This document shows, piece by piece, positions 35,936 to 45,300 of a stretch of 64,000 nucleotides of DNA. The stretch's first letter is position 1. Each line of letters starts with the position of its first letter. The position numbers and the translations under genes are program-made. The notes under the pieces were generated by a model. That model made no database searches. It was not told the origin of the DNA and saw nothing but the letters and a program-made list of their open reading frames with translations. Origin of the DNA: Streptomyces megasporus (GTDB lineage: Bacteria; Actinomycetota; Actinomycetes; Streptomycetales; Streptomycetaceae); assembly GCF_000718985.1 (NCBI RefSeq), contig NZ_JODL01000005.1, positions 248,001-312,000 of the forward strand. Reading direction: 5' to 3'.

Positions 35936-36595
35936 TCAGGCCTTCGCGGCGAGCTTCTCCCGCCACTGGGCGAACCCCCGGACGACGGCCCGCCGGCTCC
36001 AGTTCTCCTCGAAACAGAACCAGACGTTGGGGAGCACCTGTCTCCGGCTCAGGCTGTCCCTGCTCCAGAATGTTTCGTAAATCCGCTCGGAATCTCCGAA
36101 GAACTGCCAGAAGATCCTCTCGCCGTCGGATTCGCCGATGAACCGGATCATTTCCTCGGTCTCCGCCTTCCGGTCGAGCCAGAAGATCACGAAAGTCGAC
36201 TCGTCCGAGCCGGAGGCCCATTCGCTCACCGCGTGCACCGCGGAGAGGGGCCTGCCGTACCAGGGCTGCTCGCCGGCGCCGAAGCACTCCTCGGCCCGGT
36301 TCGACGGAACGGGCCGGTCGAACGGCCTCCGGTGGGCGTTCGGCCGGACGCCCCACTCCCGCACCCACTCGGAGAGGGACCCCGGCTCCAGCCGGGAACG
36401 GACCACATCCGTTCCCTCGTCGTTCGCCGGCTCCCCGTACAGGAACACATCCACACCGGAGCCGGGCGAGATCTTCTCGGAGATCTTCAGCGCCTTTTCC
36501 GCGTATCCGGCGATCGAATGCTTCCGCTGCGGCTCGAAGTACCACTCCCAGGAGGTCGGGAGGACAAGAGCGACGCGGACGCCTGCGCTCCTCAT
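35936..36595 (-). CDS. Solitary vWA/TerF-like domain protein with a degenerate metal site
   Basis: A 219-residue protein that follows the vWA domain of TerF-type tellurium-resistance proteins along its length: VALVLPTSWEWYF where the family has its DxSxS metal-binding strand, IAGYAEKALKISEKI, VDVFLYGEP, then TFVIFWLDRKAETEEMIRF, IFWQFFG, and LPNVWFCFEENWSRRAVV near the C-terminus. The first MIDAS aspartate is missing (PTSWEW), so metal-dependent ligand binding may be lost. No terA-terD genes lie beside it. Base composition is less GC-rich than the neighbours, suggesting transfer. The ATG at 36595 has no clear ribosome binding site. Confidence 0.65.
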   Translation of the reverse strand: MRSAGVRVALVLPTSWEWYFEPQRKHSIAGYAEKALKISEKISPGSGVDVFLYGEPANDEGTDVVRSRLEPGSLSEWVREWGVRPNAHRRPFDRPVPSNRAEECFGAGEQPWYGRPLSAVHAVSEWASGSDESTFVIFWLDRKAETEEMIRFIGESDGERIFWQFFGDSERIYETFWSRDSLSRRQVLPNVWFCFEENWSRRAVVRGFAQWREKLAAKA

Positions 36596-36828
36596 GCGGA
36601 GACCGTAGCACCGCGGATCGGCCTTCTCGAAAATGAACCGAAAGGCTGAATTTTCTCCACAAGGAGCCCCACAGACCCCATTCCGGCACACGGCCGGCCC
36701 CGGCACCCCCGGCGCCCCCGAGCCGGACCGGCCCGGCTCGGGCCCCGGCGGCGGCCGGCCGCGGGGCCACGTGACGCCGTGGACACGGGCCCGGGGAGCG
36801 GCGACAACAGCGGGACCGTGCAGAGGTA

Positions 36829-36888
36829 TTGACGCCCTCGTCAGCGACCGCCTAACGTCCGTGAGCCATACGTCCGGAAACTTTCCGG
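36829..36888 (+). promoter_or_regulatory. Xylanase promoter and palindromic operator
   Basis: A -35 TTGACG (36829-36834) and -10 TAACGT (36853-36858) are separated by 18 bases. Just downstream of the expected start lies CCGGAAACTTTCCGG (36874-36888), symmetric about its centre base. Related GAAACTTTC palindromes are known upstream of Streptomyces xylanase genes and are bound by repressors. The rest of the 328-base gap to the TerF-like gene holds nothing else I recognise. Confidence 0.75.
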
Positions 36889-36923
36889 AAATTTTGAGAA
36901 GGCCGACCGAAAAGGGAGCCTCC

Positions 36924-38093
36924 ATGAGACCCATCCGCCTTGTCACCGCCGCACTCGCCACGGCCGCCCTGTCGCTGCCGCTGGTGGTGACACCGGCCAC
37001 GGCCGCCCCGCCTTCCGGCCACCAGGCCGCACCCCACTCCAACGCCAAGTTCGATCGGCTGCGCTCGGCCGCTCCCGACGGTTTCCACGTGGGCACCGCC
37101 GTGGCGGGTGGCGGCCACCACCTCGAGCAGGACTACCCGGACCCCTTCACCTCGGACCGGGAGTACCGGAAGCTGTTGGGGAAGCAGTTCAGCTCGGTCT
37201 CCCCCGAGAACCAGATGAAGTGGGAGTTCATCCACCCCGAGCAGGGCCGCTACGACTTCGGGGCCGCCGACGCCATCGTCGACTTCGCCAAGCGCAACAA
37301 GCAGGTCGTGCGCGGTCACACGCTCCTGTGGCACAGCCAGAACCCGGAGTGGCTGGAGGAGGGCGACTTCTCCAAGGAGGAACTGCGCGCCATCCTCCGC
37401 GAGCACATCACCACCGTCGTCGGCCGTTACGCCGGCAAGATCCAGCAGTGGGACGTGGCCAACGAGATCTTCGACGAGCAGGGCAACCTGCGCACCGAGG
37501 AGAACATCTGGATCCGCGAACTCGGGCCGGGCATCGTCGCCGACGCCTTCCGTTGGGCGCACCAGGCCGACCCGAAGGCGAAGCTGTTCTTCAACGACTT
37601 CAACGTCGAGGACATCAACGCCAAGAGCGACGCCTACTACGAACTCACCCGGGAACTGCTCGCCCAGGGCGTGCCCGTGCACGGCTTCTCCGTGCAGTCG
37701 CACCTGAGCCTGCGCTACGGCTTCCCCGGCAGCCTCGAGGAGAACCTGCGCCGGTTCGACAAGCTCGGTCTGGAGACGGCCATCACCGAGTTGGACGTGC
37801 GCATGGACCTGCCGGCGAACGGCAAGCCCACCAAGGCGCAGTTGCGGCAGCAGGCCGACTACTACCAGCGCGCGCTGTCGGCGTGCCTGGCAGTGGAGGA
37901 CTGCAACTCCTTCACCATCTGGGGCTTCACCGACAAGTACTCCTGGGTCCCGGTGTTCTTCGAGGGCGAGGGCTCCGCGACGGTCATGACCGAGGACTTC
38001 GTCCGCAAGCCCGCCTTCCACGCCCTCAAGTCCACCCTGTGGGACGCCAAGAAGGCGGAGGAGAAGGACCGGAAGAAGGGTCGCAAGCACTGA
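36924..38093 (+). CDS. Secreted endo-1,4-beta-xylanase (GH10)
   Basis: It cuts the xylan backbone outside the cell. The 389-residue product has a signal peptide (LVTAALATAALSLPLVVTPA, cleavage after TAA near residue 30) and one GH10 barrel. The acid/base glutamate lies in WDVANEIFDE, the nucleophile in TAITELDVRM; HTLLWHSQNPEW and FNDFNVEDINAKSDAYYEL match subsite motifs. There is no carbohydrate-binding module, and the tail is Lys-rich (EEKDRKKGRKH). GGGAG lies six bases before the ATG. Confidence 0.95.
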   Translation: MRPIRLVTAALATAALSLPLVVTPATAAPPSGHQAAPHSNAKFDRLRSAAPDGFHVGTAVAGGGHHLEQDYPDPFTSDREYRKLLGKQFSSVSPENQMKWEFIHPEQGRYDFGAADAIVDFAKRNKQVVRGHTLLWHSQNPEWLEEGDFSKEELRAILREHITTVVGRYAGKIQQWDVANEIFDEQGNLRTEENIWIRELGPGIVADAFRWAHQADPKAKLFFNDFNVEDINAKSDAYYELTRELLAQGVPVHGFSVQSHLSLRYGFPGSLEENLRRFDKLGLETAITELDVRMDLPANGKPTKAQLRQQADYYQRALSACLAVEDCNSFTIWGFTDKYSWVPVFFEGEGSATVMTEDFVRKPAFHALKSTLWDAKKAEEKDRKKGRKH

Positions 38094-38099
38094 GAACGC

Positions 38100-38129
38100 C
38101 CGCCCGCCGCGGCCGTCCGCGGCGGGCGG
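38100..38129 (+). terminator. Xylanase terminator
   Basis: A 13-base stem (CCGCCCGCCGCGG / CCGCGGCGGGCGG) with a CCGT loop starts seven bases after the stop codon. Confidence 0.8.
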
Positions 38130-38279
38130 CGCCTCCCCTCCCCGCCCGCCGCCGCGTCCCCGACCGGCGGCGGGCGCCTTTCGCCGACTTCTTCACCGCC
38201 TCTTCTCACCGTTCGAACTCTTCTCACCGTTCGAAAAGCCCGGCCCCGGGCCGGTTCCCCGACCCGTGCTCCCGCGCCC

Positions 38280-39023
38280 GGGGCCGCCGCAGGGCCGCCA
38301 CCGCCCAGCGGGGCGCCTCGGTGCGCTGCACGCGGTCCACAGCGGGACGATGACGCCGAGCAGCGGCATGTGGAGCGGCAGCACCGTGTGGAGAGCGGTG
38401 ACCAGCACGTACCGACGGTCGCGGAGGACGGTCGAGCGCGGGGCGCCGGGCGCTCCGGCCGGGGCGGGCGGGACGGCCGGCAGGCGCGACAGGACGAGGG
38501 CGGCCACCACGAAGGCGAGGGCGTCCACCACCAGGACCGTCCGGTACGCGGCGGGGTGTCCAGGTGGAGGGCCGGGCCGCCCGGGGCGGCGCCGACGGCG
38601 AGTCCGGCGTCTCCGGTGGACTGCGGATACGCGCGGACGCGGGTGCGCTCCCGCTCCGGGACCAGGGTCGCGAGCAGCGCCTGCCGGGCGGCGCCGAGCC
38701 CGCACCGGCGACAGGCGTGGAGCACGGCGGCGGCCGTGCGGGCCGGGAAGCCGCCGACGGTGAGGAAGACGGCGACGGCCGGTCCGGTCGCCGGCGTCAG
38801 AGCGACCGCCGTGCCGCGTGCCCCGCGCCGATCGGCGAGGTGCCCCGGCGGGACGCCCGCCACGGCGCCGGCCGCTCGACCGAGCGTGAGGCCGGCGCCG
38901 ACCTCGGTCGCGGACGGACCGACGACACACGAGTGAAGTACAGCGCGGAGCGGACGTGGTGCGCGCCGTCCCGACGGAGTGGACCGGTTGGGCCAGGGCG
39001 GACGTCCGGGAGCGGATGCGGAC
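38280..39023 (-). pseudogene. Decayed MFS transporter fragment
   Basis: Parts of one MFS protein lie in three frames. VVGPSATEVGAGLTLG and ACRRCGLGAARQALLATL occupy one frame to LHLDTP. Dropping one base shifts to AAYRTVLVVDALAFVVAALV and LLGVIVPLW. Another shift gives VQRTEAPRWAVAAL before homology stops near 38280. The N-terminal helix (ALAQPVHSVGTA) is again in a different frame, and the C-terminal half is missing. No frame gives a functional product, so this is a pseudogene, with the whole stretch from the xylanase terminator to 39149 otherwise empty. Confidence 0.8.
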
Positions 39024-39149
39024 GTGGGGAGGGTCCGTGAGGTCACGCGGTGACGCTACGGACCCGTCCGGTCCCCCCGGCAGGGCCGGTCGGCGGCCGG
39101 TTCGGTGGGCCACTTGCCACCCGGGAGGCCGCCGCGGGCCGACCGCGGG

Positions 39150-39440
39150 TCAGCCGCGGTTCGGCTCCTGCCGTCCGGCGATCTGGCCGCTGTTGCGCGA
39201 GGACTTGTCGCCCACCACCACCAGTCCGGCGATGACCAGGAAGAGGACGATCGGCAACACGACGAACAGGCCGATGGTCTCGACCGGGCTGATGCCGGTA
39301 CCCGGCTGGTCGCCGTCGTCGCGGTAGAGGGCGAGGGCGCTGGGGGAAGTGAGCAGGAGCGTCAGCGCGGTGAAGGCGGTGACAGCTCCGGCGCGCACGG
39401 CGGTGCGAGCCTTCTTGGTGTTCGTGACCTTGGTGTCCAC
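39150..39440 (-). CDS. Small exported membrane protein
   Basis: A 96-residue protein with an N-terminal signal-like helix (AGAVTAFTALTLLLTSPSALA, about 18-38), a short external stretch (LYRDDGDQPGTGISPVE) and a C-terminal transmembrane helix (TIGLFVVLPIVLFLVIAGLV) with a charged tail. The GTG at 39440 is 10 bases after the malQ stop, so it probably belongs to the malQ operon. A homologue next to malQ is common in Streptomyces; its role is unknown. Confidence 0.8.
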   Translation of the reverse strand: MDTKVTNTKKARTAVRAGAVTAFTALTLLLTSPSALALYRDDGDQPGTGISPVETIGLFVVLPIVLFLVIAGLVVVGDKSSRNSGQIAGRQEPNRG

Positions 39441-39450
39441 GGTCCCAACG

Positions 39451-41646
39451 CTAGCGAACGTCCTGCGGCGCCACTCGTCCAGGGTGGCCCTGAGCGCGCC
39501 TGCGGGTGCCCTGCCTGCCGTACAGCTCGTCGCTGACCGTCTCCAGGAGAGAGCGCAGGCGGGGCGAGGTGACCAGCTCCTCCAGGGTGACCGGGCGGCC
39601 GTCTCCGTCGGCGACGGGCAGCCGCCAGTTGGGGTACTGGTCCCAGGTGCCCGGCACGTTCTGCGGGCGGCGGTCGCCGACGCCGTCCGGCAGCCAGACG
39701 CCGACCATCTTCGCGGGGGTGCGGACCAGGAAGCGGTAGACCGCCTTGATCTCGTCCTCCTCGTCGCCCTCGCCCTCCGGACGCAGGCCCAGACGGGCCA
39801 GGTGCGCCATCCATTCGGAGGTCTCCCGGCTCTCCCGGCTCCGCTCCTCCTCCAGCGAGCCGGCGAGCAGCCCGAGCCGGTCGCGCAGCTCGACGTGCTC
39901 GCCGCTGAGGCGGGCGGCGGTGCTGGGCAGGTCGTGGGTGGTGGCGGTGGCCAGGCAGTCGGCGCGCCAGTGGTGCGGGTCCAGCGGCCGGGGCGTGTCA
40001 CCGGGCGGGGCGTGCCGGCCCTCGTAGTCGCGCTCGAACCACAGCACGGAGGTGCCCAGCACCCCGCGTCCGGCCAGCTCGCCGCGGACGCCCGGCTCGA
40101 CGGTGCCCAGGTCCTCGCCGATGACGACGGCCCGCGCCCGGTGCGCCTCCAGGGCGAGCACGCCGAGCATCGCCTCGGCGTCGTGGCGGACGTAGGTGCC
40201 CTGGGTGGGCGGGCGACCCTCGGGAATCCACCACAGCCGGAACTGGCCCATGACGTGGTCGACGCGCAGCCCGCCCGCGTGGCGCAGCAGCCCGGCCAGC
40301 AGCGAGCGGTACGGGGCGTAGCCGGAGGCGGCCAGCGCGTCGGGCCGCCAGGGCGGCAGGCCCCAGTCCTGGCCGTTGGCGTTGAAGGCGTCCGGCGGAG
40401 CGCCGATCGACATGCCGGGGGCCAGGAACTCCCGCTGCGCCCAGGCCTCCGCCCCGGAGGGGTGCACGCCCAGCGCCAGGTCGTGCACCAGGCCGATGGA
40501 CATGCCCGCGTCGCAGGCGGTGCGCTGGGCGCGGGCGAGCTGGGCGTCGGTGAGCCAGGCCAGCCAACTGTGGAAGTCCACCCGGTCCAGCAGGTCGTTG
40601 CGGGCGCGGGCGGTGGCGGGCGAGCACGGGTCGTCCAGGCCGTCGGGCCAGGAACGCCAGTCGGGGCCGTGGACCTCGGCCAGGGCGCACCAGGTGGCGT
40701 GGTCCTCCAGCGCCTGGCCCTGCTCGGCGAGGAAGTCGTTGTAGGCGACGCGCCGGCCGGGGCTGAGGGGGACGGTGCGGACCAGTTCCAGCGCCCGGAG
40801 CTTGAGCGCCCACACGGCGTCGCGGTCGATGGTGCCGTCCTTGGTGAGGGTGGTCTCGCGCAGTTCGGCGGCGCGGGCCAGCAGTTCGTCCACCCTCGAA
40901 CGGGCCTCGCCGGAGAGGTAGGCGTACTCGGGGACCGCCTCCACCCGCAGGTGGACGGGGTCGGCGAACCGTCGCGAGGAGGGACGGTACGGGGAGGGGT
41001 CGACGGTGTCGCCCGGCGCGGCGGGGACGGCCGCGTGCAGGGGGTTGAGCTGGATGAAGTCGGCGCCGGTCGCGCGTCCGGCCCAGGCGGCGAGGTCGGC
41101 GAGGTCGGCGAGGTCCCCCATGCCCCAGGAGTGGGAGGACAGCAGGGAGTAGAGCTGGACGAGCAGGCCGAAGGAGCGTTCCTCCAGGGGCGGGAAACGG
41201 TCGGGCGCGACGATCAGGGTGGCCCGCGCGGAGCGCCCGTCGAGCGTCTTGGCGTACAGGGTGTGGCAGCCCGGCGGCAGCCGCCTGCCGTCGTCGACCG
41301 GTTCGTCCGCGCTCCACTCCAGGCACTGGCCGTCCTCGGTCTCCACGTGGAGCGCCGTGCCGGCGGGCAGCGGGGGCAGACCGCTTCGGACGGCGGTGGC
41401 GGGAGCGGCGGGCGAAGAGGCGTGCCGGGCCCGCACCACGACGGTGGGGGGGAGCAACCGGCCGGCCTCCTCGCGCGCGCGACGCTCCAGGGCCTTGTCG
41501 ACCGCTCGGGGGGTGGAGGCGTCGACGCCCAGCGCCGCGAGCACGTCCACGACCGTGTCCTCGGGCACCTGGACCGTACGGCCCGGGGCCGGTTCGTAGG
41601 AGGTGCAGACGCCGTACGCCGCCGCGAGCCTCGCCAGTCGGCCCAT
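39451..41646 (-). CDS. malQ: 4-alpha-glucanotransferase
   Basis: It disproportionates maltooligosaccharides in glycogen and maltodextrin metabolism. The 731-residue GH77 enzyme has an extended N-terminal domain (about 150 residues) as in other actinobacteria. Catalytic regions are GLRVDHVMGQFRLWWIPEG (nucleophile aspartate), VVIGEDLGTVEPGV (acid/base glutamate) and ATTHDLPSTAA (third acid); SWGMGDLADLADLAAWA and IQLNPLHAA lie upstream. GAGGGAG lies six bases before the ATG. It follows a small repeat-peptide gene by 37 bases, and a small membrane-protein gene follows. Confidence 0.95.
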   Translation of the reverse strand: MGRLARLAAAYGVCTSYEPAPGRTVQVPEDTVVDVLAALGVDASTPRAVDKALERRAREEAGRLLPPTVVVRARHASSPAAPATAVRSGLPPLPAGTALHVETEDGQCLEWSADEPVDDGRRLPPGCHTLYAKTLDGRSARATLIVAPDRFPPLEERSFGLLVQLYSLLSSHSWGMGDLADLADLAAWAGRATGADFIQLNPLHAAVPAAPGDTVDPSPYRPSSRRFADPVHLRVEAVPEYAYLSGEARSRVDELLARAAELRETTLTKDGTIDRDAVWALKLRALELVRTVPLSPGRRVAYNDFLAEQGQALEDHATWCALAEVHGPDWRSWPDGLDDPCSPATARARNDLLDRVDFHSWLAWLTDAQLARAQRTACDAGMSIGLVHDLALGVHPSGAEAWAQREFLAPGMSIGAPPDAFNANGQDWGLPPWRPDALAASGYAPYRSLLAGLLRHAGGLRVDHVMGQFRLWWIPEGRPPTQGTYVRHDAEAMLGVLALEAHRARAVVIGEDLGTVEPGVRGELAGRGVLGTSVLWFERDYEGRHAPPGDTPRPLDPHHWRADCLATATTHDLPSTAARLSGEHVELRDRLGLLAGSLEEERSRESRETSEWMAHLARLGLRPEGEGDEEDEIKAVYRFLVRTPAKMVGVWLPDGVGDRRPQNVPGTWDQYPNWRLPVADGDGRPVTLEELVTSPRLRSLLETVSDELYGRQGTRRRAQGHPGRVAPQDVR

Positions 41647-41683
41647 CTGGATCTCCCTCGGCTCTCCTCGGCCCCCAGGGGTA

Positions 41684-41938
41684 CTAGATGCCCGCGGGCT
41701 CCGCGGCGTATCCCACCCCGGTCGGCTCGCTGGTGAGGGGAAGCCCGGTGGCGAGGGGTGGCTCGCTGGTCAGTGGAGCGGCGTCGGCGAGCGGAGGTTC
41801 GCTGGTCAGAGGGGCTTCGGCGTAGTCGTGGACGCAGGAGCCGCCCAGCCCGGAGTCCGGGTCGGACACACCGGAGAGGTCGAGCGGTTCCTGCCTCTGT
41901 TCGGGTGGAAAGGTCAGCAGATCGGCGGACGTGGCCAC
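41684..41938 (-). CDS. 84-residue peptide with three 12-residue PLTSEP repeats
   Basis: The GTG at 41938 has GGAGG six bases upstream. The first half (VATSADLLTFPPEQRQEPLD to SGLGGSCVHDY) resembles a leader and holds the only cysteine. The second half is three 12-residue units with core PLTSEP(P), ending AAEPAGI. The coding DNA repeats with a 36-base period. There is no signal peptide or transmembrane helix. The leader-plus-repeats layout with alternating Thr/Ser and Glu recalls RiPP precursors (for example graspetide cores), but no modifying enzyme gene is nearby. It may instead be a regulatory leader peptide for malQ, which starts 37 bases downstream. Confidence 0.6.
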   Translation of the reverse strand: MATSADLLTFPPEQRQEPLDLSGVSDPDSGLGGSCVHDYAEAPLTSEPPLADAAPLTSEPPLATGLPLTSEPTGVGYAAEPAGI

Positions 41939-42364
41939 AGGGGGCCTCCGTTCGTTTCTCGGTCGGACATGGTGGCCCTACCCAGTGCGGCGGGGACCAG
42001 TCCCCTTCGAGGGAACAACGTGAGCCGGGTCACCCGGCCCACGGCCGATGATTTCACGGTGCCGCGCGCTTGTCAGCGCAGAGAATTCACCCGAAGCCGC
42101 TGTCATGGCCGGATTTTCCCGGACCCCACGGTCGGTCGTCCCCGGCGCCCGGCCGTGGGCCCGCCCGCCGCGGCGCCGCCCGCGCGCGTCCGCGGAAGCC
42201 CCTTTCGCGTCACCCTCCCCACGACAACTCGGACACTTCGGCCTCCGCCGTTGACACCCTCACCACGCCGGTGGTGGGCTCGTTGCGGCCGACGGGCCCG
42301 ATCGGACGGGTCCGAGCGGCCCCACGGACGGGCAAGAAGAGCGGGCGAGAAGGGCCTGGACGAC
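41939..42364. other. Divergent intergenic region between the repeat-peptide gene and the GH84 gene
   Basis: About 425 bases must hold promoters in both directions. A short symmetric element, GGGGACCAGTCCCC, lies at 41992-42005. I found no convincing -10/-35 pair and no additional gene; long open frames here are shadows produced by the high GC content. Confidence 0.5.
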
Positions 42365-45300
42365 GTGAACCACGCGACGCATGGCCGCGGTGCGCGCCGA
42401 ACCGGGGCGACGGCACTGGTCGCGGCCTTCCTCGGCGGGCTGCTCTCGGGCGCGCCGGGCGCGCACGCCGCGCCGCCCGGTCCGGACGCGACCGGCGGCA
42501 CGGCACCGGCCGCCGACGGCCGGGAGGACGTCGCCGCGCGAGGCGACGTCCCGGCGGTCTGGCCGCGTCCGCAGTCCCTGCGGGGGCGGGGCGCGGCCGT
42601 CCCCGTCACCGACGAGGTCACCGTGCTCGCCGACGCGGACGCCGACTCCCGCGCCCTCGGCGTCGTCCGCGACACGCTGCGCGCGGCCGGCGCGCGCGAC
42701 GTGCGCACCCTGCGGCCCGGCGAGGCGTCCCGCGCCCGGGGCCTGGTGGTGCGGGTCGGGGGCGCCCCCGCCGAGCAGGCGCTGCGGGCCCTGCGCGCGT
42801 CCGAGCGCGGCGACCTGCCCGCGGGCGGCTACCGGCTGGCGGTCGGCCGGGCGGACGACCTGGGGGACCCCGGCGGCACGGTCGCCTTGGCGGGGGTGGG
42901 CGACGACGGGCTGTTCCACGCCGCGCAGACGCTGCGGCAACTGGTGGTCACCGGCGAGGACGGGCGGCGGGCGTTCGCCGGGGTCACCGTGCGGGACTGG
43001 CCGGCGACGGCGGTGCGCGGCACGACCGAGGGCTTCTACGGCGAGGCCTGGTCGCACGAGGAGCGGTTGGCACACCTGGACTTCATGGGCCGCACCAAGC
43101 AGAACCGCTACCTGTACGCCCCCGGCGACGATCCCTTCCGCCAGTCCCACTGGCGCGACCCCTACCCCGCCGAGCGGCGCGCGCAGTTCCGCGAGCTGGC
43201 CGAGCGGGCCCGACGCAACCACGTGGTGCTGGGCTGGGCCGTCTCGCCGGGGCAGTCGATGTGCCTGGCCTCCGACGGCGACCGCCGGGCCCTGCTGCGC
43301 AAGGTCGACGCCATGGTGGCGCTGGGGGTGCGGGCCGTCCAGCTCCGCTTCGAGGACGCGAGCTACTACGAGTGGCACTGCGGCCGGGACGCCGACCACT
43401 ACGGCTACGGCCCCGAGTCCGCCGCCCGCGCCCACGCCGAGCTGACCAACGAACTGGCCGCGCACCTGGCGGAGCGGTACGGCACCGGGCGGGGCGCGGT
43501 GCCGCTGTCGGTGCTGCCGACCGAGTTCTACCAGGACGGCTCCACCGAGTACCGCCGCGCGTTCGCGAAGGCGCTGCGCGGGGACGTGGAGGTGGCCTGG
43601 ACGGGCGTCGGCGTCGTCCCGGCGACCATCACCGGCGCCGAGACGGCCGAGGCGCGCTCCGTCTTCCGCCAGCCGCTGGCCACCCTGGACAACTACCCGG
43701 TCAACGACTACGCCGCGGACCGGATCTTCCTCGGCCCGTACACCGGCCGCGAGCCGGCCGTCGCCAACCGTTCGGCGGAGCTGTTGGCCAACGCGATGGA
43801 ACAGGCGACGGCCTCCCGCGTCCCGCTGTTCACGGTCGCCGACTACGCCTGGAACCCCCGCGCCTACCGGCCCGAGGAGTCCTGGGAGGCCGCCGTCGAC
43901 GACCTGGCCGGCGCCGGCGAGCCGGGCGGCACGGTCGACCGCGAGACCCGCGAGGCGCTGCGCGCGTTCGCCGCCAACAACTCCTCCTCCGTGCTGGACG
44001 AGGAGGAGTCCGCCTACCTCGCTCCGCTGCTCGACGCCTACTGGGACGCCCACGCGAGCCACGACGAGGAGCGGTTCGCCGACGCGGAGGGCCGGCTGCG
44101 CGACGCCTTCGCGGTGCTGCGCGACTCCCCCGAACACCTGGCCGAGGTGGCCGACGGCGCCCTGACCGACGAGACGCGCCCCTGGGTGGGGCAGCTCGCG
44201 CGCCACGGCCGGGCCGGCGGGCACGCCCTGGACATGCTGGCCGCCCAGCGGCGCGGCGACGGCGCGGCGGCCTGGCAGGCGCGGCTGAAGCTGGAGCGGC
44301 TGCGCGACGAGGCCGACAGGAGCGGCGTGACGGTCGGCGAGGGCGTCCTGCCGGACTTCGTGGACAAGGCACTGGGGATCGCCGACCACTGGTCGGGCTC
44401 CGGCGGCCGGTCCTCCGAGCCCAAGCGCTCCGGCGAGCGGGTGCGCGGCGGCCCCGCCCCGCTGCCCGGTTCCTCCCCGAAGGACGCCGTCGACGGCGAC
44501 CCGGCCACCGCCTTCCGCGCCGCCCGGGCGCCCGCCCCCGGCGCCGAGGAGTTGGAGCTGCGGCTGCCCCGGCCGCGTTCCCTGGAGGTGGTCACCGTCC
44601 AGTCCGAGCCGGGTTCGGGGGCTCGGGCCGCCGTCGAGGCCCACGTCCCGGGCAAGGGCTGGAAGAAGCTGGGCGACCTCTCCGACCACGGCTGGACGGA
44701 GGTGCGGGCCGACGGCCTGCGGGCGGACGCCGTGCGCCTGGCCTGGCGGCACGGCTCGAAGGCCCCGGTGATCCACGAGTTGACGCCCTGGTACTCCGAC
44801 GGCCCCGGCGCCGAGTTGGCGCTGGCCCGCACCGAGACCAACGCCGTCATCGGCGGCGCCCCGGCCGCGGTCGAGGCGCGGCTGACCGGCAACCGTCCCA
44901 CCGACGTGCGCGGCCGGCTGACGGTGCGGGCGCCCGAGGGCTTCACGGTGCGCGCCCCGCGCAGGGTGACGCTCCAGCGCGGCGTCCCGGCGACGGCGAC
45001 CGTCGAGGTGCGGGCCGGGAAGGACGTGCGACCGGGCACCTACGACGTTCCGGTGACCCTCACCACCGCGGAGGGCGAGACCCGCAAGGCGACGCTCACC
45101 GTCCGCGCCTATCCGCCCACCGGCGGCCCGGACCTGGCCCGCGGCGCGCGGGCGGACTCCTCCGCCGACGAGACCGAGGACTTCCCCGCCGCGGCCGTCG
45201 TCGACGGCGACCCGAACACCCGCTGGTCCTCCCCCGCCGAGGACGGGCAGTGGGTGCGGGTGGAGCTGGACCGGCCGGCCCGCGTCGGCGAGGTGCGGCT

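Noticed and set aside
41992..42005. GGGGACCAGTCCCC as a DasR site
   Set aside because: It is symmetric but does not fit the ACTGGTCTAGACCAGT-type consensus closely enough.
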